Shown here one piece after another: positions 1 to 8,473 of a stretch of DNA of 64,000 bases. Under the pieces are notes generated by a model. That model worked only from the letters and a program-made list of their open reading frames with translations, did no database searches and had not been told where the DNA came from. The stretch is taken from the NCBI GenBank assembly GCA_964398185.1, contig CAYNML010000025.1, positions 5,665 through 69,664 of the forward strand. Reading direction: 5' to 3'. The translations under genes were made by a program, and so were the position numbers. How positions within the stretch are numbered: position 1 is the stretch's first letter; the number at the start of each line of letters is the position of its first letter. The DNA comes from Fen-1058 sp964398185 (GTDB taxonomy: Bacteria > Chloroflexota > Anaerolineae > Fen-1058).

Positions 1-3
1 ATC

Positions 4-183
4 TCAGGCTTTGTTCAGGGTCTTCAAGCACTGGGCGCACATGTTGACCTTGCGCGCCTGGCCGTTCACCACCACCGTGCGCTTGGCAACGTTGGGGCGG
101 AACTGGCGGTTGGTGCGCCGCTTGGAAAAGCTCACATTGTGCCCAAACTGCGGACCCTTGCCACAAACTTCACACTTAGCCAT
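4..183 (-). CDS. rpmB: 50S ribosomal protein L28
   Basis: Large-subunit ribosomal protein, 59 residues, the usual length for L28. The start is MAKCEVCGKGP, with an AGAGGTGG ribosome-binding site just upstream; a longer in-frame reading to base 255 has no such support and would run through the leader hairpin. Two Cys pairs (CEVC near the N-terminus, CAQC near the C-terminus) suggest the zinc-binding form. The conserved core NVSFSKRRTNRQFRPN is present. It is transcribed away from the Asp23/FakA block, an arrangement also common in Firmicutes and Chloroflexi. A promoter and a leader hairpin lie upstream. The stop codon sits three bases from the window edge. Confidence 0.97.
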   Translation of the reverse strand: MAKCEVCGKGPQFGHNVSFSKRRTNRQFRPNVAKRTVVVNGQARKVNMCAQCLKTLNKA

Positions 184-207
184 TGGAACCACCTCTCTGC
201 AAAGTAA

Positions 208-227
208 GGCGCGTCTCACGACGCGCC
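208..227 (-). promoter_or_regulatory. Leader hairpin of rpmB
   Basis: A perfect 8-bp stem (GGCGCGTC / GACGCGCC) with a 4-base loop lies between the predicted rpmB transcription start and its ribosome-binding site. Ribosomal protein leaders often carry autoregulatory structures; that role here is only an inference from position. Confidence 0.45.
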
Positions 228-245
228 GGATAGCGAACGGCGGCA

Positions 246-274
246 ATCTTACCACAGCGATCTGAATTGGTCAA
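246..274 (-). promoter_or_regulatory. Promoter of rpmB
   Basis: On the minus strand, TTGACC (269-274) and TAAGAT (246-251) are separated by 17 bases, a good sigma-70-type match. Transcription would start near base 239, about 55 bases before the rpmB start codon. Confidence 0.7.
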
Positions 275-317
275 ACAACCTGTACCCAATCCGACCGAAT
301 TGACGCGAAAGGAAGCC

Positions 318-674
318 ATGACCACGGAAACGGGCCTGGGCCGCATTCAAATCTCGCCAAGCGCCGTAGCGACCATCGCTGCCCACTCAGTGCGTGAAGC
401 CTACGGGGTGGTGGGGCTGGCCGGCAAGAACGCGACCGATCAGCTGATCCGCGAAATCACCGGCGATGTCCATCGGGGCGTCGATGTCCGCATCCACGAC
501 GGCGCGGTCACAATCGATCTTTACGTGATCGTCGAGTACGGTACGCGCATCGTCAGTGTAGCGCACAGTGTGCAGAACCTGGTCAAGTTCAACGTCGAGA
601 AAGCGCTGGGCCTGCCCGTCATGTCGGTGAATGTGCATGTGCAGGGTCTGCGCGTGAGCAACACAGATTCATAA
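318..674 (+). CDS. Asp23/Gls24 family envelope stress response protein
   Basis: 118-residue small protein of the Asp23/Gls24 (DUF322) family. The core runs from IQISPSAVATIAAHSVREAYGVVGLAG to the C-terminal VNVHVQGLRV strand, the family hallmark. The start MTTETGLG is chosen because AAAGGAAG precedes it at good spacing; an upstream in-frame start at 267 overlaps the rpmB promoter. In many bacteria an asp23-like gene sits directly before the fatty acid kinase gene fakA, as here (18-base gap), so the pair is probably co-transcribed. Family members associate with the membrane or cell envelope; the exact role is unknown. A second paralogue closes the same block at 12,151. Confidence 0.93.
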   Translation: MTTETGLGRIQISPSAVATIAAHSVREAYGVVGLAGKNATDQLIREITGDVHRGVDVRIHDGAVTIDLYVIVEYGTRIVSVAHSVQNLVKFNVEKALGLPVMSVNVHVQGLRVSNTDS

Positions 675-692
675 CCTGCGGAGTTAGCGTCA

Positions 693-2372
693 TTGTCTGC
701 TGAACCGAAAGTGCGCACCGAGAAACTGCTCTACGTGGACGGCCAGGGCCTGAAGCGACTGGTGGAGGCCAGCCTGCTCTGGCTGCGTTATCATCAACCC
801 GGCATTAACGCGCTCAACGTCTTTCCCGTGCCCGACGGCGATACCGGCACGAATATGCTCCTAACCATGCAGGGCGCCTGGCACGAGATCGAACATTCCC
901 CGGAAGAAAACGCCGGCAAGGTAGCGCAACTGGTGGCGCACGGTGCGCTCATGGGCGCGCGCGGCAACTCCGGTGTCATTCTCTCCCAGCTCTGGCGCGG
1001 CTTCGCCCGATCGCTGGACAGCAAGCCCAAGTTCGGCGCAGAGGACCTCGGCCACGCCATGCGCCAGGCCAGCGAGACCGCCTACAAGGGCGTGCTGAAA
1101 CCGGTGGAAGGCACCATCCTCACAGTGTCCCGCGCCATGGCCGACGCCGCCGAGCAAGCACGGCGTGAAGACAACGATCTGCTCTTCATTCTCGATCGTA
1201 TCGTCGCTGCCGCCAGGGAAGCCGTAGCGAACACCCCCAATCTCCTGCCCGTGTTGAAGCAAGCTGGCGTCGTCGATTCCGGCGGGCAAGGCTTGACCGT
1301 CATCCTGGAAGGCATGCTGCGCTACCTGCGCGGCGAGTCGCTCGAAACCGATCGGACGGCAGAGGCCGCCGTCGATCTCAAGGAGAAAGTGCCGCCGGAT
1401 GCCGACCTCGACGCGGGTGATGTGGCCCAGGGATACAGCTACGACGTGCAGTGCATCATCAAAGGCCACAACCTGGACGTGGAAGCGGCCCGGCAGGCCA
1501 TCAGCGAGATGGGGCTGTCCACGCTGGTGGTGGGTGACGCTGAAACGATCAAAGTTCACGTGCACGTGCCGCGTCCCAGCGTAGTCCTGGCCTACGCGGA
1601 AACCATCGGACGCTTGCACGACGTCGTCGTCGAAGATATGGCCGCACAGTATCAGCAATATCTGTTGGGCCGCACCGCGCCGCCGGTTCAATCACCCGTC
1701 TACAACGTGGAGCATGGCAGCATTGCCACGCTGGCCGTTGCGCCGGGTGACGGGCTGACACGCGTCTTTCAAAGTCTGGGGACTACCGCCGTCGTGCCGG
1801 GCGGCCAGACCATGAACCCCAGCACGCAGGACTTCGTCAAATTGCTTGAAGCGATCCCCGTCGAAGAAGCCATCCTGCTGCCCAACAACAGCAACGTGGT
1901 CATGGCGGCGCGGCAGGCCGCTGAGATCAGCCAGAAGCGCATCATCGTCGTGCCGTCCAGAACCATCCCGCAGGGCATCGCCGCCATGCTGGCCTTCAAC
2001 GACCAGCGCAGCCTGGAAGCCAACGCCCAGGCGATGGAAGCGGCCACACAGCATGTGCTCACCGGCGAGATCACCACCGCCACACGCGCCATCGACTATA
2101 ATGGCGTGAACGTTGAGGAAGGGCACGTTATCGGGCTGTTGAACGACGAACTGACCGCGGCGAATGACACCATCGAAGAGACTTTCTTCACACTGCTCGA
2201 TCAGATGAATGCCGAAGATCTGGAGATCGTCACGCTGTACTACGGCCACGGCGTCATGGCCGCCGAAGCGGAAGCGCTGGGCGCGGCCGTGCGCGAGAAA
2301 TACGCCAATCTGGAAGTTGAAATTGTCGAGGGGGGGCAACCCCACTATTACTATATCATCAGCGCCGAATAA
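693..2372 (+). CDS. fakA: Fatty acid kinase subunit A (DAK2/YloV family)
   Basis: 559-residue ATP-dependent kinase subunit that phosphorylates fatty acids held by FakB (DegV) partners. The N-terminal DhaL-like domain shows NVFPVPDGDTGTNM (residues 42-55, Mg-ATP-binding aspartates) and GARGNSGVILSQ (88-99), then a DSGGQGL motif; the C-terminal half is the DegV-like FakA domain (VVPGGQTMNPS, LLPNNSNV). Length matches YloV/FakA. The start codon is TTG at 693, the first in-frame start after the Asp23 stop. Two DegV genes follow at once, which strongly supports the FakA assignment over glycerone kinase. Incorporation of exogenous or recycled fatty acids into phospholipid is the expected role. Confidence 0.93.
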   Translation: MSAEPKVRTEKLLYVDGQGLKRLVEASLLWLRYHQPGINALNVFPVPDGDTGTNMLLTMQGAWHEIEHSPEENAGKVAQLVAHGALMGARGNSGVILSQLWRGFARSLDSKPKFGAEDLGHAMRQASETAYKGVLKPVEGTILTVSRAMADAAEQARREDNDLLFILDRIVAAAREAVANTPNLLPVLKQAGVVDSGGQGLTVILEGMLRYLRGESLETDRTAEAAVDLKEKVPPDADLDAGDVAQGYSYDVQCIIKGHNLDVEAARQAISEMGLSTLVVGDAETIKVHVHVPRPSVVLAYAETIGRLHDVVVEDMAAQYQQYLLGRTAPPVQSPVYNVEHGSIATLAVAPGDGLTRVFQSLGTTAVVPGGQTMNPSTQDFVKLLEAIPVEEAILLPNNSNVVMAARQAAEISQKRIIVVPSRTIPQGIAAMLAFNDQRSLEANAQAMEAATQHVLTGEITTATRAIDYNGVNVEEGHVIGLLNDELTAANDTIEETFFTLLDQMNAEDLEIVTLYYGHGVMAAEAEALGAAVREKYANLEVEIVEGGQPHYYYIISAE

Positions 2373-2398
2373 ATTCACACACCGAGCGATCAGATTTC

Positions 2399-3262
2399 AT
2401 GTCACGCGTTCACATCGTTACCGACAGCACCGCGCACTTTCCCGACCCCACCCTGCCCGATCGCCTGGGCGTCACCGTCGTGCCCCAAAGCATCCAGTTC
2501 GGGAAGCAGACGTACCGCGAAGGGGTGGATATTTCGGGCGAAGAATTCTTCCGCCGCCTGCCGCACTACGGGACCCTGCCGGCGCTGCATCCGCCCACCG
2601 CCGACACCTTCCGGGACCTGTATGCGGAAAAATTCCGCCAGAACAAACAGATTTTATCCATCCATCTCTCTAGCAAGATGAGCGACACCTTCGCGCACGC
2701 CCGCCAGGCCGCCGATGAATTTCTGGGCGGCAACAAGATCGTCGTGATCGATTCGCTGACTACCTCCATCGGACTGGGCTGGCTGGTCGAAGCCGCGGCT
2801 TCGGCCGCGGCCAGCGGCGCGGCGCTGGACGAGATCGTGCGCATCGTGCGCGGCATGATCACGCACATGTACGCCGTGTTCTTCGTCGATCAACTCGACT
2901 ATCTGGAGCGCAACGGGCGCTTGAGCAAGTCGCAGGCCGTGCTGGGCACCATGCTGGGCATCAAACCCTTCCTCACCATCGAGGAAGGCGAGATCATCCC
3001 GATGGAGAAAGTCCGCACCCGCGAGAAGGCCATCGACAAGCTGCTGGAGTTTGTCTCGGAGTTTTCCGCCATCGATCGCGTGGCCATCATGCAAAGCGGC
3101 CAGCAGCCCACAGAGGACACGCGCCAACTGCTGGAACGCCTGGAGCAGACCTTTCCGGGGCAATACTTCCCGGTGCTGAACTACGGACCGGGCCTGGCCT
3201 GCCAGATCGGGCCGAATAGCCTGGGCATCTTCATCTACGAAGGGTCGGGCAAAGAGGGTTAA
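2399..3262 (+). CDS. DegV family fatty-acid-binding protein (FakB-like), copy 1
   Basis: 287 residues, the normal DegV/FakB length. The N-terminus VHIVTDSTAHFPD is the DegV signature, and HLSSKMSDTFAHA matches the fatty-acid-binding LSS-LSGT loop. The C-terminal YGPGLACQIGPNSLGIF matches the conserved end of the second subdomain. It presents fatty acid to FakA, whose gene lies 26 bases upstream. A second DegV gene follows after a 12-bp hairpin. FakB paralogues often differ in chain preference (saturated or unsaturated); which acyl chain this one binds cannot be read from the sequence. Confidence 0.92.
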   Translation: MSRVHIVTDSTAHFPDPTLPDRLGVTVVPQSIQFGKQTYREGVDISGEEFFRRLPHYGTLPALHPPTADTFRDLYAEKFRQNKQILSIHLSSKMSDTFAHARQAADEFLGGNKIVVIDSLTTSIGLGWLVEAAASAAASGAALDEIVRIVRGMITHMYAVFFVDQLDYLERNGRLSKSQAVLGTMLGIKPFLTIEEGEIIPMEKVRTREKAIDKLLEFVSEFSAIDRVAIMQSGQQPTEDTRQLLERLEQTFPGQYFPVLNYGPGLACQIGPNSLGIFIYEGSGKEG

Positions 3263-3264
3263 GT

Positions 3265-3297
3265 AACCTCCCGGAGACTTAAAGCCTCCGGGAGGTT
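3265..3297 (+). repeat. Palindromic hairpin between the two degV genes
   Basis: Perfect 12-bp inverted repeat AACCTCCCGGAG / CTCCGGGAGGTT with a 9-base loop, directly after the first degV stop. It has no following T-tract of terminator quality. The same core, CCTCCCGGAG / CTCCGGGAGG, recurs upstream of hisS at 31,477-31,509, so it looks like a dispersed palindromic element rather than a gene-specific terminator. Confidence 0.75.
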
Positions 3298-3311
3298 TGC
3301 ACTATTGCGAC

Positions 3312-4142
3312 ATGATCCACATCGTCACCGACAGCACCTCGGACCTTCCGCCGGACATCGTCCGTGAACTCAACATCACGGTCATCCCGGTGCACGTCAT
3401 TTTCGGCGAGGAATCGTTCGACGACGGCGTGACCATCACGCGCGCAGAATTCTATCGCCGCCTCAAGACCACCAAAGTTCTGCCAACGACTTCAACGCCG
3501 AGCATCGGCGAGTTTGCCGAAGTGTATCAGCGCGTCGGCGGCGAGATCGTCTCAATTCATGTCGCCGCCAAATGGAGCAGTTTGCTCGAGGTCGCGCGGC
3601 TCGGCGCAGAACTAGCAACCGGCGCGCAAGTGACTTTATTTGACTCCGGCAAACTGGCGATGGGCCTGGGCTGGCAGGTCATTCTGGCGGCGCGCGCCGC
3701 GCAGCACGGCCACTCGGCCACAGAAATCGGGCAGCTCTTGCAGACCGCCAAACACCGTGTGCGCCTGTTCGCCGCCCTGGACACGCTGGAATTTCTGCGG
3801 CGCAGCGGGCGCGTCAATTCTTTTCTGGCGCGCTTCGGCCAGCTGCTCAGCATCAAGCCCATCATCGATGTCGGCGACGGTGAAGTCTCGATGGTCGATC
3901 GGGTACGCACGCGCCGCGCCGCCATCGATCGGCTCCGCGAAATCACTTACCAGCTCGGGCCGCTGGAATCGCTGGCGGTGCTGCATACTTCGAACTACGC
4001 CACGGCACGCACCCTGGCCGACGAGTTTGCCGCGACGATACCCAACCTGCGCGAACCCATCATCGTCTGCGAAGCCACCACCGCCGTCGGCACGCACGTG
4101 GGGCCCAACGGGCTGGGCATCGCCGCGGTCGTAGCCGAATAG
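3312..4142 (+). CDS. DegV family fatty-acid-binding protein (FakB-like), copy 2
   Basis: 276 residues from MIHIVTDSTSDLPPDIV, again the DegV signature. AAKWSSLLEVARLGA replaces the usual LSS-LSGTY loop, so ligand contacts differ from the first copy. The C-terminus has GTHVGPNGLGIAA. An in-frame TTG at 3297 is rejected because it lies inside the preceding palindrome and would add residues outside the family fold. No strong ribosome-binding site is seen before the ATG; the GGAGG at 3291 is part of the hairpin and rather far. Adjacent to fakA and the first degV, so two alternative FakB partners for one FakA are likely. Confidence 0.9.
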   Translation: MIHIVTDSTSDLPPDIVRELNITVIPVHVIFGEESFDDGVTITRAEFYRRLKTTKVLPTTSTPSIGEFAEVYQRVGGEIVSIHVAAKWSSLLEVARLGAELATGAQVTLFDSGKLAMGLGWQVILAARAAQHGHSATEIGQLLQTAKHRVRLFAALDTLEFLRRSGRVNSFLARFGQLLSIKPIIDVGDGEVSMVDRVRTRRAAIDRLREITYQLGPLESLAVLHTSNYATARTLADEFAATIPNLREPIIVCEATTAVGTHVGPNGLGIAAVVAE

Positions 4143-4191
4143 CGTATAATTGAGCACACGCTGTGTGTTCATTCTGATCTGAGACCTCAGC

Positions 4192-6765
4192 ATGACTTTC
4201 AAAAACCCGGCGTTTGACAAACTCTATAAAATACTCAAGCTCGAAGCCGGTACCGGTTATCGCGACAAGGCCATGATCGGCGGTCTGTCACAATTTGCCG
4301 CGCGCTGGCAGCAAGAAGCGGGCGACGGCGAAGACGTGCAGCACATCGCCGACATTCTGCGCACCTACAGCCAACTCAACCCGGTCGATCCGCGCCGCAT
4401 GGCGATCACACAGATCGTACAATTGATGGGGATGCCCGTCAGCGGCGTCAAGCCCAGCACGGCGCCGATCGAGCCGCCCGCCGAACCGCAGCTCGAGCCG
4501 GCCGCTGTCGTGGCCGTCGAACCGCCGCCCGCTCAATCGGGTGCGCCGTCCCCCTCGATCGAATCCGCGCCGCCCCCGCGGCCCAGCGTCGCCAGCGAAC
4601 CGCCTCCGCCACCCGCGGCGCCGATCGCCGAACAGAAACCGATCGAGAAGCCGAAGCCCAGGCCGCTGCCCGAAGCGCGGGACGAACAGGGCAACCGGAT
4701 CGGACTGGCATCTCCGGTGACGGTCATCAGCGGCATCGGTCCGGCCATCGCCGAAAAACTGGAACGACTGGGCGTGAAGACCATTCGCGATCTGCTGTAT
4801 TTCTTCCCGCGCCGCTACGACGATTACAGCAACCTGCGCCCCATCAACCGCCTGCAGTACGGCGATGAAGTGACCATCATGGGCACGGTGTGGGACGCGG
4901 GTGACAAGCGCGTGCGCGGCGGCGCGTCGATCTTTCAAGCCATCATCAGCGATGGCTCCGGAACGATCCAGTGTACGTGGTTCAATCCATACATCGGCAA
5001 TCAGATCAAGCGCGGCGTGCAGATCGTGGTCAGCGGCAAAGTCACCGAGTTCAACGGGCGCTTGACTTTCTCTTCGCCCGAATTTGAATTGCTGGACAAC
5101 GAGCTGCTCAACACGGCCCGCATCGTGCCGGTGTATCCGCTGACTGAAGGCTTGTCCAATCGCGCGCTGCGCAAGTTCACGCGCCGCACCGTCGATTACT
5201 GGTCGCCGCGCATCGAGGACAGCCTGCCGGACAGTGTGCGCCACTCGGCCGGCTTGATGAGTCTGCCCACCGCACTGGCGCAGATCCACTTTCCAGATTC
5301 GATCCCGGCGCTGGAAACAGCGCAGCGCCGCCTCGCCTTTGACGAGTTGTTCCTGCTGCAATTGGGCCTGCTGAAACAGAAGGCGCAGTGGCGCAGCGCG
5401 AACGGTCGGGCGCTGTTGGTCGATCGGGCGGCGTTGGACGCGTTCATCAGATCGCTGCCCTACCCGTTGACCGAGGCGCAGCGCCGCGTCATCGAGGACA
5501 TTCTCGGCGACATCGGCACACCGCACCCGATGAGCCGCCTGGTGCAGGGCGATGTGGGCTCGGGCAAGACGGTGGTCGCCGCGGCGGCGATGTTCCTCGC
5601 CGCGCAGTCGGGCGCGCAAGCCGCCATCATGGCCCCCACAGAGATTCTGGCCGAGCAGCACTACAAGAATCTGAGCACGTTATGCGATCAGGTCAATGCG
5701 CAGGGCGTGCCGCGCCCGCTGACCGTGCGCTTGCTGACCGGCAGCACTGCGCCAGTCGAGCGGGAAATGATCGTGGCCGAAATCGCCGACGGGCGCGCGA
5801 ACATCATCGTGGGCACGCATGCGCTGATTCAAGAGACGGTGTCGTTCAACGATCTGGCGCTGGCCGTCGTCGACGAACAGCATCGTTTCGGCGTCGCGCA
5901 GCGCGGCGCGCTGCGCCAGAAGGGCCGCAACCCGCATGTGCTGGTGATGACGGCCACACCCATCCCGCGCACGCTGGCGCTGACGCTCTACGGCGATCTC
6001 GATCTCTCGGTGATCGATCAGATGCCGCCGGGCCGCCAACCCATCGAGACGCGCATCGTGCTGCCCGCCGAGCGCGAGCGCGCCTACTCGTTCGTGCGCG
6101 CGCAGATCGAGAAGGGGCGGCAGGCGTTCATTATCTGCCCGCTGGTCGAAGAGTCCGACAAGATCGAAGCGAAGGCCGCCGTGGAAGAACACGCGCGCCT
6201 GCAGAAGCACGTCTTCCCGCAGTTCAAGTTGGGCCTGCTGCACGGCCGCATGAAAGCCGACGACAAAGACGCCGCCATGCGCGCCTTCGCCAACAACGAG
6301 ACGCAGATTCTGGTCTCAACGTCCGTCGTGGAAGTGGGCATCGATGTCCCGAACGCGACCATCATCATGATCGAGGGCGCGGAACGTTTCGGGTTATCGC
6401 AGCTGCATCAGTTCCGCGGGCGCGTGGGACGCGGCGCGCATAAGTCGTTCTGCCTGCTGCTGACCGAATTGAGCGCCGCCGATCTCACCGAGCGCCTGAA
6501 GGCGGTGGAAGCCAGCACCGATGGGTTTGTGCTGGCCGAGAAGGATTTGCAGCTGCGCGGGCCGGGGCAGTTCTTCGGGACACGGCAGAGCGGCCTGCCC
6601 GATCTGCACATGACCAATGTCACCGACGCGCGCCTGATCGATCTGGCGCGGCGCGAGGCGGAGAAGTTGCTGAACAATGACCCAGAGTTAAGCTCAGAAG
6701 AAGATCAACCCCTGGCACAGCGCCTGAAGGAGTTCTGGGCAAGCGGCGCAGGAGACTTGAGCTAG
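4192..6765 (+). CDS. recG: ATP-dependent DNA helicase RecG (N-terminally extended)
   Basis: Superfamily 2 helicase that reverses stalled forks and branch-migrates Holliday junctions. The canonical part begins near residue 180 (SGIGPAIAEKLERLGVKTI, helix-hairpin-helix wedge region) and shows GDVGSGKT (Walker A, about 453-460), DEQH (about 560), MTATPIPRT, and the C-terminal QFRGRVGRG and RGPGQFFGTRQSG motifs. At 857 residues it is about 160 longer than E. coli RecG. The first 90 residues form a charged helical domain, followed by a roughly 70-residue Pro/Ala/Glu-rich linker. It follows the degV genes by 49 bases and probably belongs to the same transcript. Confidence 0.95.
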   Translation: MTFKNPAFDKLYKILKLEAGTGYRDKAMIGGLSQFAARWQQEAGDGEDVQHIADILRTYSQLNPVDPRRMAITQIVQLMGMPVSGVKPSTAPIEPPAEPQLEPAAVVAVEPPPAQSGAPSPSIESAPPPRPSVASEPPPPPAAPIAEQKPIEKPKPRPLPEARDEQGNRIGLASPVTVISGIGPAIAEKLERLGVKTIRDLLYFFPRRYDDYSNLRPINRLQYGDEVTIMGTVWDAGDKRVRGGASIFQAIISDGSGTIQCTWFNPYIGNQIKRGVQIVVSGKVTEFNGRLTFSSPEFELLDNELLNTARIVPVYPLTEGLSNRALRKFTRRTVDYWSPRIEDSLPDSVRHSAGLMSLPTALAQIHFPDSIPALETAQRRLAFDELFLLQLGLLKQKAQWRSANGRALLVDRAALDAFIRSLPYPLTEAQRRVIEDILGDIGTPHPMSRLVQGDVGSGKTVVAAAAMFLAAQSGAQAAIMAPTEILAEQHYKNLSTLCDQVNAQGVPRPLTVRLLTGSTAPVEREMIVAEIADGRANIIVGTHALIQETVSFNDLALAVVDEQHRFGVAQRGALRQKGRNPHVLVMTATPIPRTLALTLYGDLDLSVIDQMPPGRQPIETRIVLPAERERAYSFVRAQIEKGRQAFIICPLVEESDKIEAKAAVEEHARLQKHVFPQFKLGLLHGRMKADDKDAAMRAFANNETQILVSTSVVEVGIDVPNATIIMIEGAERFGLSQLHQFRGRVGRGAHKSFCLLLTELSAADLTERLKAVEASTDGFVLAEKDLQLRGPGQFFGTRQSGLPDLHMTNVTDARLIDLARREAEKLLNNDPELSSEEDQPLAQRLKEFWASGAGDLS

Positions 6766-6847
6766 TGCCGGCGGCGCATTAATCATCTCACGCCAAGCCG
6801 CCAAGTTGCAAAGTTGTTTTTCGCACCACACCTTCCAAGGAGCCACT

Positions 6848-7378
6848 TTGACCGTCGCCATCTACCCTGCCTCATTCGATCCCATCCATTACGGCCATAT
6901 CGACATCGCCAAACGATCGGCGCTCATCTTCGATCGCGTCATCGTCGCCGTGTACGATCGACCGTTGAAGAACCTGCTGTTCAACATCGACGAGCGGCTG
7001 CAGCTGGCCGAACAAGCGCTGCGCGACGTGCCCAACATCGAAATCACACGCTACAGCGGCTTGACGGTAGAGTATGCGCGGCAGGCCGGCGCGCAGGTCA
7101 TCGTGCGCGGGCTGCGCGTGGTCAGCGATTTTGAACTGGAATGGCACATGGCGTTGACCAACAAACAGCTGGCGCCTGATATTGAGGTGGTGTGCTTCAT
7201 GACCAGCCAGGCCTATGCCTTCCTGAGCTCGAGCACCGTGCGCGAAGTGGCGCTGCTCGGCGGCGATGTGTCGAGCATGGCGCCGTCGTTTGTGGTGGAG
7301 GCGCTGCAGCACAAGGCGATCGAGCGGGCCAAGGACCCCGGCAATCACCCGGTGCCGATTACGTCGCTGCGCGATTAA
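6848..7378 (+). CDS. coaD: Phosphopantetheine adenylyltransferase
   Basis: Penultimate step of coenzyme A synthesis: 4'-phosphopantetheine plus ATP gives dephospho-CoA. 176 residues from the TTG at 6848, selected because AAGGAG lies five bases upstream and because the product then begins TVAIYPASFDPIHYGH as in other CoaD proteins; an ATG at 6806 would add 14 unrelated residues. HYGH (14-17) is the nucleotidyltransferase signature and SSSTVRE near residue 130 matches the ISSTxIR ATP-binding motif. CoA supply fits the neighbouring fatty acid genes. Confidence 0.94.
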   Translation: MTVAIYPASFDPIHYGHIDIAKRSALIFDRVIVAVYDRPLKNLLFNIDERLQLAEQALRDVPNIEITRYSGLTVEYARQAGAQVIVRGLRVVSDFELEWHMALTNKQLAPDIEVVCFMTSQAYAFLSSSTVREVALLGGDVSSMAPSFVVEALQHKAIERAKDPGNHPVPITSLRD

Positions 7379-7468
7379 GTCAACGCTGCGCGCTGAAATC
7401 GATTTGCAAATTTTGCCAACTTGTAAGACACTGTAGGCAGCAATCAACAGCCTGAACGAGGGTCGCCT

Positions 7469-7975
7469 ATGGACATCCTGCATCTTATCGATCAACTCGA
7501 AGCGCTGCTGAACGAAGGCTCGCATCCGCCGCTGGTGGGCAAGCGCGTGCTGATTGACGAACAACGCGTGTGGGAAGTCATCGACCAGATGCGCGTCTCC
7601 ATTCCCGAGGAGGTCAAGAAGGCCAAGCGCATCAACCAGGAGCGCGATCGCATCATCGCGCAGGCCAACGAGGAAGCTACCCGCATCGTCGAACTGGGAC
7701 GCGATGAGGCGCAGCAACTGGCTTCGGAGACTGAAATCTCGAAACAGGCGCAGGCGCGCGCGCAGACCATCGTGGAACGCGCCCAGCGCGAAGCCGACGC
7801 CCTGAAAGCAGACGCCGACGACTACACGATCCAGGTCCTGTCAAAACTGGAAGAAGATCTGGCCAAGGCGCTGAGCATCGTACGCAACGGCCTGCTGAAA
7901 TTGAATACCGAAAAGGCCTACACCGACCGAGCAGGGCTGGACAACGGCTCGTCGGCGTCCGTACGAGTGTCTTGA
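7469..7975 (+). CDS. Coiled-coil protein of unknown function next to coaD
   Basis: 168 residues, almost entirely charged heptad-like helix from about residue 40 to 150 (RINQERDRIIAQANEEATRI and following), resembling the b-subunit or DivIVA type of coiled coil but without a membrane segment. I recognise no catalytic motif. Genes of this kind occur beside coaD in other Chloroflexi, so the linkage is probably conserved. The N-terminal 40 residues (MDILHLIDQLEALLNEG) form a separate amphipathic helix. Its stop codon overlaps the -35 box of the rpmF promoter. A scaffold or division-related role is possible but not shown. Confidence 0.8.
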   Translation: MDILHLIDQLEALLNEGSHPPLVGKRVLIDEQRVWEVIDQMRVSIPEEVKKAKRINQERDRIIAQANEEATRIVELGRDEAQQLASETEISKQAQARAQTIVERAQREADALKADADDYTIQVLSKLEEDLAKALSIVRNGLLKLNTEKAYTDRAGLDNGSSASVRVS

Positions 7976-7999
7976 CATACATCACCCTTCTGCTATAAT
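7972..7999 (+). promoter_or_regulatory. Promoter of rpmF
   Basis: TTGACA (7972-7977), 16-base spacer and TATAAT (7994-7999), with TGC directly before the -10 giving an extended -10. This is one of the best promoters in the window, and it overlaps the stop codon of the preceding coiled-coil gene. It restarts transcription for L32 and the fab genes. Confidence 0.85.
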
Positions 8000-8072
8000 T
8001 CGCGCCCGGTCACGTGTGATGGGTCATACTTGGCCCCGTTACAGCATCTCGAAAGGAAAGCAGCAACGCATC

Positions 8073-8288
8073 ATGACACCGCTACCAAAACGCAAGCATT
8101 CCAAGGGCCGGCGTAATCGCCGCCGGGCGCACTATAACCTGAAGCCGACCACGCTGGAACTGTGCGGACAGTGCAAGGAACTGAAGCTGCCGCATCGGGT
8201 GTGTCCAAACTGCGGCACGTACAATGGCCGCCAGGTCATCGACGTGCAGGCGCGTGACGAGCGCAAGAACCGCAAGAGCGCGCAGTAA
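8073..8288 (+). CDS. rpmF: 50S ribosomal protein L32
   Basis: 71 residues starting MTPLPKRKHSKGRRNRRRAH, the standard L32 N-terminus. CGQC and CPNC form the zinc ribbon. A GAAAGGAAAG purine run precedes the start by about a dozen bases. rpmF is commonly followed by plsX-fabH-fabD-fabG; here fabD follows with plsX and fabH absent. It has its own strong promoter 75 bases upstream. Confidence 0.97.
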   Translation: MTPLPKRKHSKGRRNRRRAHYNLKPTTLELCGQCKELKLPHRVCPNCGTYNGRQVIDVQARDERKNRKSAQ

Positions 8289-8386
8289 GCCCAACTCAGC
8301 CACGGGGCCGATCATGCAAGTGACGGCCTCGTGTGTTGTTTCTACTCATTCAGGCCAAGCGCTCATCACCCGCGTCCGCGCGGGCT

Positions 8387-8414
8387 GCTTCGACCGCCGG
8401 GACGCGGTCGAAGC
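8387..8414. other. Hairpin between rpmF and fabD
   Basis: Perfect 10-bp stem GCTTCGACCG / CGGTCGAAGC with an 8-base loop, in the 185-base gap. There is no T-tract after it, so it may be an RNA-processing or partial-termination site that sets L32 against FabD output. The rest of the gap shows no gene. Confidence 0.5.
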
Positions 8415-8473
8415 GCAATTGAGATAGCCCCCGGTGGGCGTTCCTTTAACAAATCTTTCTCAGGGTGAATGCC

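Noticed and set aside
861..1691. 276-codon minus-strand frame within fakA
   Set aside because: His/Arg/Gly-rich antisense product without motifs; the sense frame is a clear FakA.
4143..4191. TATAAT at 4145-4150 as a recG promoter
   Set aside because: No acceptable -35 at 15-19 bases; kept only as a possible chance match.
4288..5661. 457-codon open frame opposite recG
   Set aside because: Antisense shadow of RecG with Arg/Gln-rich low-complexity composition; the sense frame carries all helicase motifs.
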